This document shows positions 5,140 to 10,899 of a stretch of DNA of 10,899 nt, piece after piece. Source of the DNA: Pseudomonadota bacterium (lineage in GTDB: Bacteria; Pseudomonadota; Alphaproteobacteria; Sphingomonadales; Sphingomonadaceae); the NCBI GenBank assembly GCA_023432995.1, contig JAEZES010000088.1, positions 1 to 10,899 on the forward strand. Direction: 5' to 3'. Made by a program: the position numbers and the translations under genes. Every line of letters begins with the position of its first letter. Within the stretch, counting starts at the first letter, position 1. A model generated the notes under the pieces. The model made no database searches. It saw nothing but the letters and a program-made list of their open reading frames with translations, and was not told where the DNA came from.

Positions 5140-7806
5140 CTACTGGCGCTGCACGGCCTGCTCGTTCGTCGCTGCCGAGCTGACCCGGACCTGCCGGCTG
5201 ACGTCGAGGCGGGCACCGGCGTCGAACGCCCCGCCCGGCCCGGTGCCGACCGTGCTCACACCCGCGCCGGGCGTGCCGATCTGGACGCTCGCGCCGACCG
5301 CGTTGTCGACCACCAGCTTGGCCCACAGCGTGCCGTTGTCGGCGCGGTACCACGAGGTCTCGGTCGCCGCGCGAAGCGCCTCGAGGCTCGGCTGCTCCTT
5401 GCCGCCGGCGGTGCCGGCGAAGCCGGGCAGCTCGAAGATCACCCACGAGCCGTTGTCCATCTCGCGCAGGGTCAGCGAGAGGTCGGTGCGGCTGGTCTCG
5501 ACGCGCACTTCGGCGCCGCTGCGGATCGTGGTCTGGCCGGTGTATTCCCACCGGCGACCGTTGCGGCTGAGCATGATCGGATCGGCGATCGGGGCGGTGC
5601 CGAAACCCATGTTCGGGCCGAGGCCGAAATGGCCGAAGTCGCCCTTGCACACGGCGGCGCCCCACTCGGGCCTGATCGTGCAGGCCTCGTCGTCGGAGGC
5701 GATGCCGTTGTCGAGCACGACGAAGCCGCCGGGCACGCCGCCGAGCGAGCCGTCCTTGTCGTGGATCGCGGCGCCGCGCCAGGCGTTGGCGCGGCCGAGG
5801 TCGGAAGCCCAGCGGCGCACGTAGGGCGGGAAGCTGACGGGCTTCGAGTTGACGAACCTGGCGCCCTCGATCGCGTTCTCGGTGCTCATCCCGAAGCTGG
5901 TGTACATCAGGTACGAGACCGCGCCCGCGTCGCGCGTGGCGTTGGGCTGGAAGTTGACGAACGTGGTGTTCTCCACGTCGTGGCGCATGTCGTAGTATTC
6001 GTAGCCGCGGATCGGGAAGTCGGGGATGCCGTTGGGCAGGCTGCGGCCGTAGGCGATCTCCTCGGGCGTACGCGGGTTGCCGATGTTGTCGGATTCGCCG
6101 ACGAACACCGAATCGACCACTTTCGAGGTATAGGGCGCGCGGCCGACCGCCGACGCCGCGTGGGTGAAGCCGATCGCGTTGTCGGCGACGCGCAGGTTCC
6201 GGAACAGGTGCAGCTCGCCGCGGCCCCAGACGCCGCCGTTGCGGTTCTTGTAGCTGGTGAAGTTCTCGAACAGCGAGACCAGCGGTTCGCTGTTGGGGTT
6301 CGCCGGATCGGCGGTCGGGAAGTGGTAGTTGCTGCCGCCGACGCTGAAGGTGCCGTCGGGATTGGGCCCGCGGTCGAACATCAACCCGTCGAAGTTCGAG
6401 TGCGCGGTGTTGCCGGTGAACTCGCGGACCTTGATCCGCCGCGGCCAGGTGTTGGCGCTGCGCTCGGTGCCCTCGAACTGGCCGGTCGGGTGGACCGGCA
6501 GGGCGAACCAGAAGCCGATCGCCTCGGACCCGGCGGCGACGTTGTCGCGATAGATGTTGTCGGGGTTGGTGATCCAGAAGGTCGAGGCGGTGTTGTCCGA
6601 CGGGATCAGGATCTGGTCGGACCGCTGCCCCGCCGCGCCGCGATTGACCGAGGTGGCCAGCCCGGCCGGCCCGAGATGCGTCGGCTCGCACGGCCGGGTC
6701 GGGTGGCACTTGGTCAGGATGCCGAGGTTGTGGACGAACTGGTTGCCCGTTTCGACCGCGTCCTCGAGGAAGAAGCAGTGGCCGACGGTATTGAAGGTGA
6801 CGTTGTTCTCGATCCGCACGTTGTCGGTCCCGTGGACGGTAACGCAGCGGCTGAAGGTATCGTGGATCGAGGCGTTGCGGATGTACTGGCCGGCGCCGTC
6901 GCCGACGAGGTGCCAGTGCATCGGATAGCGGGCGAGCGTCAGGTGCTGGCCCATGCGCGACAGCTCGACACCCGAGATGCGCACGGTCGAGCCGGCCATC
7001 GCCATGATGTGGCCGCCGAAGTACGAGGTCTCGGCATCATCGGACGCGCGGACGCGGATGTTGCGCGACAGCAGGCCGACCTCGCCGCGCTCGTCGACCC
7101 CGAAGGTGATCTGGCCGAAGTGCATGTACTCGAGCGGATGGTCGAGCGTGATCGTGTTGCCGCTGACGGCCGTGATAGTGCGCCGCTCGGCCTGGTACGG
7201 GTCGAAGTCGGTCGAGGCGAGGACGATCTCGTCGCCCTTGCGCCAGCCGCTCGCGTCGAGCACTTCGATCCGGCTGCTGCCGGCCTCGGCGGTCCGGGCC
7301 AGCTTGGTCCAGGTGTGGGTGCGGTCACCGTGGAGGCTCAGCGTGCCGCCCATCAGCATGATGCCGCGGTCGCCCATCGTGTTGATGTCCTCGCCGGGAA
7401 CGGTGTCGGTCAGCGTGATCGTCGCCTGGCGCGTGTAGGGCCGGTCCTCGCTGCCGACGTGCAGCTCGCCGCCGCGCAGGTAGATCCACTCGGTCTCGAG
7501 GCCGATGTCGCGATCCTGGGCGAAGCGCAGCTTGCCGTCGATCGTCAGGCTGCGCAGCGCCGGCGGATCGACGTCGAGCAGCATGTCGAGGTCGCGCGCG
7601 ATGGTGACCGCATCGCCGGCCAGCGGGACCTTGCCGTCGGGCCAGGCGGCCGGATCGGACCAGCGCACCTGACGGACGGCCGCAGCGGGCGCCTCGGCCG
7701 CCGCGTGGGCCGCGTGGCTATCCTGCGCCGCCGCCGGTGACCCGGCGAACGCGCAGGCCGCGGGAACAGCGAAGGCCAGACGGAGCAAGCGAAACTGAGC
7801 GAGCAT
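5140..7806 (-). CDS. secreted G8-domain/beta-helix protein, CEMIP/TMEM2-like
   Basis: The protein has 888 aa from ATG 7806, with GAGGGGA 8 nt upstream. Residues 1-28 are a signal peptide (cleavage near AAA-QD), followed by a short His/Ala linker. A G8 domain lies at about 47-170 (WSDPAAWPDGKVPLAGDAVTI, then LDVDPPALRSLTIDGKLRF). A right-handed beta-helix of PbH1-like repeats covers about 235-650, followed by a beta-rich C-terminal part. Motifs along the helix read like human CEMIP (KIAA1199) and TMEM2: YPMHWHLVGD (294-303), SIHDTFSRCVTVHG (313-326), GHCFFLED (342-349), STFWITNP (408-415), AAGSEAIGFWF (424-434), NTAHSN (466-471), SVFVGES (566-572), FPIRG (597-601) and HDKDGS (682-687). CEMIP and TMEM2 bind or cleave hyaluronan. 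Action on a glycosaminoglycan-like or other polysaccharide outside the cytoplasm is inference. No membrane anchor or sorting tail is seen. The gene stands 213 nt after the DUF3237 gene and probably has its own promoter. Confidence 0.88.
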   Translation of the reverse strand: MLAQFRLLRLAFAVPAACAFAGSPAAAQDSHAAHAAAEAPAAAVRQVRWSDPAAWPDGKVPLAGDAVTIARDLDMLLDVDPPALRSLTIDGKLRFAQDRDIGLETEWIYLRGGELHVGSEDRPYTRQATITLTDTVPGEDINTMGDRGIMLMGGTLSLHGDRTHTWTKLARTAEAGSSRIEVLDASGWRKGDEIVLASTDFDPYQAERRTITAVSGNTITLDHPLEYMHFGQITFGVDERGEVGLLSRNIRVRASDDAETSYFGGHIMAMAGSTVRISGVELSRMGQHLTLARYPMHWHLVGDGAGQYIRNASIHDTFSRCVTVHGTDNVRIENNVTFNTVGHCFFLEDAVETGNQFVHNLGILTKCHPTRPCEPTHLGPAGLATSVNRGAAGQRSDQILIPSDNTASTFWITNPDNIYRDNVAAGSEAIGFWFALPVHPTGQFEGTERSANTWPRRIKVREFTGNTAHSNFDGLMFDRGPNPDGTFSVGGSNYHFPTADPANPNSEPLVSLFENFTSYKNRNGGVWGRGELHLFRNLRVADNAIGFTHAASAVGRAPYTSKVVDSVFVGESDNIGNPRTPEEIAYGRSLPNGIPDFPIRGYEYYDMRHDVENTTFVNFQPNATRDAGAVSYLMYTSFGMSTENAIEGARFVNSKPVSFPPYVRRWASDLGRANAWRGAAIHDKDGSLGGVPGGFVVLDNGIASDDEACTIRPEWGAAVCKGDFGHFGLGPNMGFGTAPIADPIMLSRNGRRWEYTGQTTIRSGAEVRVETSRTDLSLTLREMDNGSWVIFELPGFAGTAGGKEQPSLEALRAATETSWYRADNGTLWAKLVVDNAVGASVQIGTPGAGVSTVGTGPGGAFDAGARLDVSRQVRVSSAATNEQAVQRQ

Positions 7807-8019
7807 GACAGTGATCCCCTCGGTCGAGGACTTTCGAGTCCTTCATCCTGTTTTCCCTAGGTTTGCACGGGACTCCCCGATTTGCCAAGTTGCTATCAGC
7901 CGCTCCGACGGCTCGCGGGAACCGATGTCCGCCAAGACTGTTAAGTTCGGCGAGCCGCACCGCCTCCCTGGCCCGAGCCGGTCAAAGAACGTGCGGCTAC
8001 CCTTCCCCGCCCGAGAGCG
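7807..8019 (-). other. intergenic region upstream of the G8 gene with a 5'-leader hairpin
   Basis: The 213-bp gap holds no supported gene. A perfect 6-bp stem with a 4-nt loop (AGGACT/AGTCCT, 7827-7842) lies about 20 nt upstream of the start codon, just ahead of the Shine-Dalgarno sequence, where it could influence translation. I found no convincing -35/-10 pair, although the spacing suggests that the G8 gene has its own promoter here. Confidence 0.35.
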
Positions 8020-8550
8020 TCAGACCAGCGCGTAGTAGCGCAGCCGGTTGCCGTCCGCGCGCCGCTCGCCGACGCCGACGAACACGTGCTTGGTCAGCCA
8101 GTCGTGCTTGCCGACCGGGCATTCGAAGGTCGGGTTGCCGCGCAGGTAGTAGTCCTCGTGCGGCACCGGCTCGCCGCCCGCGAACGCCCAGTCGCGCAGG
8201 CGCTGCATGGTGTCGGGCTTGCGGCCCCAGAGGAAACCGCGGTTGTTGAGCAGGATCACCGTCCCGTCGTCCTCCTCGAGCAGGTAGCGGGCGTCGAACA
8301 CGGCGACGTCGTCGGGGCGGAAATAGGCGTAGTCGCCGCCCGAGCCCGGGATCGCCCGGCCCCTCAGGCGCGGGCCTTCGAACGTGCCGCCCTCGACCAG
8401 CACGGCGGTGCGCATGCCGCCGTTCGGGTGCGGCGCGATCGTATGGACCTCGGGGAAAGTCAGCCGCACTTCCATGACGAACTCGAGCCGCGGGTTGTCG
8501 AGCGTCGAGAACGGGGCGGCGAAGGGGGTGGTGTCGGCAAATTCGGTCAT
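8020..8550 (-). CDS. DUF3237 domain protein
   Basis: The protein has 176 aa, slightly longer than the usual 150 or so because of an N-terminal extension of about 18 residues. The family pattern is clear: PRLEFVMEVRLTF at 20-32, GGMRTAVLVEGGTFEGPRLRG at 44-64, a PGSGGDYAYFRPD turn, then LLEEDDGTVILLNNRG and a C-terminal YYLRGNPTFECPVGKHDWL...VFVGVGER strand set. DUF3237 proteins are small cytoplasmic beta-barrel-like proteins of unknown activity, often encoded in catabolic clusters of proteobacteria and actinobacteria. The ATG shares one base with the SDR stop codon (TGATG), so translation is almost certainly coupled to the SDR. It is the last gene of the cassette. A role in handling the SDR product is plausible but unproven. 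Confidence 0.85.
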   Translation of the reverse strand: MTEFADTTPFAAPFSTLDNPRLEFVMEVRLTFPEVHTIAPHPNGGMRTAVLVEGGTFEGPRLRGRAIPGSGGDYAYFRPDDVAVFDARYLLEEDDGTVILLNNRGFLWGRKPDTMQRLRDWAFAGGEPVPHEDYYLRGNPTFECPVGKHDWLTKHVFVGVGERRADGNRLRYYALV

Positions 8551-9299
8551 CAGCGCAACTCGATCAGGCCGCCATCGACGAACAGGTTGGCGCCGGTGAT
8601 GAACGCCGCCTCGTCGCTGGCGAGGAACAGCACCGCCCGGGCGACCTCGTCGGCCTCGCCCATGCGGTGCATCGGGATGTTCTCGATCATCATGCCCTTG
8701 AGCCGGGCCACGTCGTCGTCGGTCATGCCCGGATTGCGCTGGAGCAGCGGGGTGTCGATCGGGCCCGGGCTGACGACGTTGATGCGGATGCCCTCGCCGA
8801 CCAGCTCCTTGGCGAAGACCTTCATCGCCATGTAGAGCCCCGCCTTGGCCGCGGCATAGGTGCCGTTGCCCTCGAGCGCGCCGTGCGCGCCGATCGAGCC
8901 GGTCACCACCACCGAGGCGCCCCGGCCCATCAGCGGCAGCGCCTGCTGCAGGGCGAACACGCAGCCCTTGAGGTTGACCGCGTGGACCTGGTCCCAGGCC
9001 GCCTCGGTGATCCCGCGCAGCGGCGCGAAGCCGCCGATCCCGGCGTTGATGAACAGCACGTCGATGCGGCCGTCGGCCTCGAGGATCGCGGCATAGACCT
9101 CGCGCATCGCGGCCAGATCGGCGATGTCGGCGCGGAAGCTGCGGGCGCCGTGGATCAGCGCTTCGGCCTCGACCAGCGTCGCCGGATCGCGGCCGGTGAT
9201 CCGCACCCGTGCGCCTTCGGCGGCAAAGGCCCGGGCGGCGGCCAGCCCGATCCCGCTGTTGCCGCCGAGGACGACGACGACCTTATCGCTGAAGCGCAT
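8550..9299 (-). CDS. classical short-chain dehydrogenase/reductase (SDR)
   Basis: The protein has 249 aa, the standard size of classical SDRs. The cofactor motif GGNSGIG is at 12-18, Asp58 follows the third strand, NAG is at 85-87, and the active-site residues are Asn109, Ser135 (TGS), Tyr148 and Lys152 (YAAAK), all intact. PGPIDTPL at 178-185 and the C-terminal TGANLFVDGG are also typical. Arg37 after the second strand (TGRD) leans towards NADP(H), but this is a weak predictor. It should interconvert an alcohol and a ketone on an unknown substrate in the cytoplasm. GGAGAG lies 6 nt before the ATG. The gene follows the NTF2-like gene after 65 nt and overlaps DUF3237 by one base, so it belongs to the GMC cassette. 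Confidence 0.93.
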   Translation of the reverse strand: MRFSDKVVVVLGGNSGIGLAAARAFAAEGARVRITGRDPATLVEAEALIHGARSFRADIADLAAMREVYAAILEADGRIDVLFINAGIGGFAPLRGITEAAWDQVHAVNLKGCVFALQQALPLMGRGASVVVTGSIGAHGALEGNGTYAAAKAGLYMAMKVFAKELVGEGIRINVVSPGPIDTPLLQRNPGMTDDDVARLKGMMIENIPMHRMGEADEVARAVLFLASDEAAFITGANLFVDGGLIELR

Positions 9300-9364
9300 G
9301 ACTTCTCTCCGCTCGCAAGCCGATCATGACCAATCCCCCGTGAGTGCATGCCCACGCGCGCGCA

Positions 9365-9754
9365 TCAGAACGGCCCGATCGGGTTGGGCCCGCCTTCGAC
9401 GACGTCCTGCATCACGTCCCAGTGCTCGACCACCAGGCCGTCGGCGACGCGGAAGATGTCGATCACCGCCCAGCCGCTGTCGCCCGGCCAGCGGCGGACG
9501 TGGTAGTGCACGATCACGTGGTCGCCGTCGACGAACGCGCGCTTGACCTCGTGCACGGCCTGCGGGGTCTGCGCCCTGATCGTGTCGAGGAACGCCTTGA
9601 GGCTGTCGCGCCCCGGTTCGACCGACGGGTTGTGCTGGATGTAATCCGCCGAAATGAACCGGTCGACCGCCGAGGAATCCATCGGGCTCAGCACCTGCTC
9701 GAACAGGTCGAGCACGAGCTTGAGGTTGGCCTCTTCCTCACGCGTGCGGCTCAT
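9365..9754 (-). CDS. NTF2/SnoaL-like small protein
   Basis: The protein has 129 aa from ATG 9754, which overlaps the GMC stop codon in an ATGA arrangement; the frame is open further upstream only as a shadow of the GMC gene. Residues 6-25 form the first helix. ISADYIQHNPSVEPGRDSLKAFL (34-56) is the hallmark of the SnoaL-like polyketide cyclase/aldol condensation-type group. VHEVKRAFVDGDHVIVHYHVR and VIDIFRVADGLVVEHWDVMQ are the last strands of the NTF2 cone. His41 and Asp99 are likely pocket residues by family comparison. Members act as cyclases, isomerases or dehydratases, or have no known activity. No export signal is present, unlike the other NTF2-like protein in the window. The Shine-Dalgarno is weak (GAGA at 8-nt spacing), so translation probably depends on the upstream GMC gene. 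Confidence 0.88.
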   Translation of the reverse strand: MSRTREEEANLKLVLDLFEQVLSPMDSSAVDRFISADYIQHNPSVEPGRDSLKAFLDTIRAQTPQAVHEVKRAFVDGDHVIVHYHVRRWPGDSGWAVIDIFRVADGLVVEHWDVMQDVVEGGPNPIGPF

Positions 9755-10899
9755 GCGGACGTCTCGCCCGAACGGGACAGTCCCCCAGGGGACTGTCCCT
9801 CCGGGGACTGTCCCTCCGGGGACTGTCCCTCTGCAGGCGCGGCGCGCGAGGGGGACGGTCCCTCCCCGAGTTCCGCCCGCGGAAGCGAGCGCCCGCGGAT
9901 CAGGTCGGCCGCCTTCTCGCCGATCATGAAGCAGGTCAGGTTGGTGTTGCCGCCGGGCACCGTCGGCATGACCGAGGCGTCGGCCACGCGCAGGCCCTCG
10001 ACCCCGCTCACGCGCAGCTCGGGGTCGACCACCGAGCGCTCGCCCATGCCCATCGCGCACGTGCTGGTCGGGTGCTGCGCGACGTAGCAGGTCGCACGGA
10101 TGAACGCGTCGAGCTCGTCGTCGTCGTCGACCTCGACCCCCGGGGTCTTCTCGCCGGCGATCAGGTCGGCCATCGGCCGGGTGTTGTAGATCGCGCGCGT
10201 GGTGCGGAACGCGCGGCGCATTTGCTCGCGGTCGGCCGCCTCGGCGAGCACGTTGAGGGTGACCGCGGCGACCTCGCGCGGGTCGGCGCTCTTGAGCTCG
10301 ACCCAGCCGCGGCTCTCGGGGTGGAGCTGGACCACGCCGGCCCAGAACACGTGCTCCTGCTCCTTGCGCAGCAGCGGCCCCCACGGCGCGGCGTCGAAGC
10401 GGATCGGGTTGACCATGACCTGCAAGTCGGGCCGCTCGAGGTGCGGCGCGGTGCGGACGACGATGTTGCACGAGTTGACCTGCGAGGCCATCGGCCCGCG
10501 GCCGGTCACCAGCCAGCGCAGCGAGTTGAGCGCGATCCTGTCCCAGCGCAGCTGGTTGAGGAAGGTGACCTTGTCCCTGGCCCAGAACTCGAGGCTGGCG
10601 CAGGGATGCTCCTGCAGGTTGCGGCCGACGCCGGGGCTGTCGTGGACGACCGCGACGCCGTGCGCCTGCAGATGCTCGGCCGGACCGATGCCGCTGAGCA
10701 GCAGCAGGTGCGGCGAGTTGTAGGCGCCGCCCGAGACGATCACCTCGCGCCGCGCGCGGATGACCTTCGGCTCGCCGCCCCGGTCGACCTCGACGCCGAC
10801 GCAGCGCCGGCCCTCGAACACCAGCCGGCGGACCAGCACCCCCGAGCGCACGTCGAGATTCTGCCGCCCCATCGCCGGCTTGAGGTAGGCCGTCGCCGC
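9751..10899 (-). CDS. GMC family FAD oxidoreductase (choline dehydrogenase-like), N-terminus outside window
   Basis: Only the C-terminal 382 residues are visible; the frame continues past 10899, so the FAD-binding GxGxxG start lies outside and the internal ATG at 10872 is not the start. GGAYNSPHLLLLSGIGP (10731-10681) is the second GMC signature, and GVGRNLQEHP follows. Near the C-terminus AQHPTSTCAMG contains the catalytic-position His (codon 10074-10072), and VADASVMPTVPGGNTNLTCFMIGEKAADL carries the matching Asn position and FAD contacts. GMC enzymes oxidise an alcohol to an aldehyde or ketone; the substrate cannot be read from sequence. The normal fold ends around 9892. The last 46 residues are a Gly/Pro/Ser-rich extension containing three EGQSP repeats encoded by a 15-bp tandem repeat. 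The gene is first of the visible cassette and overlaps the NTF2-like gene by 4 nt. Confidence 0.93.
   Translation of the reverse strand, partial: AATAYLKPAMGRQNLDVRSGVLVRRLVFEGRRCVGVEVDRGGEPKVIRARREVIVSGGAYNSPHLLLLSGIGPAEHLQAHGVAVVHDSPGVGRNLQEHPCASLEFWARDKVTFLNQLRWDRIALNSLRWLVTGRGPMASQVNSCNIVVRTAPHLERPDLQVMVNPIRFDAAPWGPLLRKEQEHVFWAGVVQLHPESRGWVELKSADPREVAAVTLNVLAEAADREQMRRAFRTTRAIYNTRPMADLIAGEKTPGVEVDDDDELDAFIRATCYVAQHPTSTCAMGMGERSVVDPELRVSGVEGLRVADASVMPTVPGGNTNLTCFMIGEKAADLIRGRSLPRAELGEGPSPSRAAPAEGQSPEGQSPEGQSPGGLSRSGETSA
9774..9865. repeat. palindrome array: five GGGACnGTCCC cores, three in 15-bp tandem
   Basis: Perfect 11-bp palindromic cores GGGACnGTCCC occur at 9774-9784, 9789-9799, 9804-9814, 9819-9829 and 9852-9862. 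The middle three lie in exact 15-bp tandem units (GGGGACTGTCCCTCC at 9788 and 9803; the unit at 9818 ends in T). The first two cores also form a 12-bp perfect inverted repeat (9774-9785/9788-9799) with a 2-nt spacer. Because 15 is a multiple of 3, the array stays in frame in the GMC gene and encodes EGQSP repeats. It lies 20 to 111 nt before the ATG of the NTF2-like gene in the transcript. Confidence 0.85.

Noticed and set aside
4949..6709. 586-aa open frame on the minus strand inside the G8 gene
   Set aside because: It is another frame of the same region, very Arg-rich and without motifs. It would also run through the 4971-5006 hairpin.
5122..7740. 872-aa open frame on the plus strand opposite the G8 gene
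   Set aside because: It is a codon-bias shadow of the GC-rich G8 gene. Its translation is Ala/Arg/Gly/Val/Asp-rich without domain motifs, while the minus frame has a signal peptide, a G8 domain and a good ribosome binding site.
9788..9832. 15-bp tandem units as a possible CRISPR array
   Set aside because: The units are directly adjacent with no spacers, too short for CRISPR repeats, lie within a coding region, and no cas gene is visible.
9654..9929. 91-aa plus-strand frame with repeated GTVPP
   Set aside because: It is the antisense reading of the palindrome array opposite the GMC and NTF2-like genes, with no start signal or domain.

Overview
The window is high-GC DNA (except one gene) from an alphaproteobacterium, most likely a sphingomonad such as Sphingomonas, Novosphingobium or an Erythrobacter relative. 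The evidence is a PEPxxWA-type PEP-CTERM tail ending in an RRRK cluster, a CtrA-type TTAA-N7-TTAA box, a nested GGGGAGG/CCTCCCC intergenic repeat of the kind scattered through these genomes, and a catabolic gene mix (GMC oxidoreductase, SDR, two NTF2/SnoaL-like proteins, DUF3237). The genus assignment is inference. No rRNA, tRNA, CRISPR, transposase or phage gene was seen.

Left part (1-3840). A 5'-truncated gene of an uncharacterised family (HWEG..LVVET / YEYACHEGN motifs) is followed by a 126-bp nested-palindrome element and a small DoxX-like membrane protein gene. Facing it, and overlapping its 3' end by 23 nt, is a two-gene minus-strand unit: a 49-aa small protein and an RBBP9/YdeN-type serine hydrolase. 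A perfect inverted repeat that may be an operator lies upstream. A DUF1097 membrane protein gene and a secreted or anchored NTF2-like gene then diverge from a shared 200-bp region.

Centre (3841-7806). A PEP-CTERM exported protein gene of visibly lower GC is preceded by a textbook CtrA box inside a perfect inverted repeat. It converges on an 888-aa secreted G8-domain/beta-helix protein, with a hairpin between the two. The large protein carries a series of motifs that I recognise as those of the animal hyaluronan-processing proteins CEMIP and TMEM2. This is the most interesting gene in the window.

Right part (8020-10899). A minus-strand cassette runs GMC flavoprotein oxidoreductase (N-terminus outside the window), NTF2-like protein, SDR, DUF3237. 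It has a 4-nt ATGA overlap at the first junction and a 1-nt TGATG overlap at the last, which suggests a coupled operon for oxidation of an unknown small alcohol or ketone substrate. The GMC C-terminus has been extended by five copies of a GGGACnGTCCC palindrome, three of them in a 15-bp tandem array that reads as repeated EGQSP. Most of the window therefore looks like ordinary accessory catabolism and envelope biology; the CEMIP-like protein, the CtrA/PEP-CTERM link and the palindrome array deserve a closer look.
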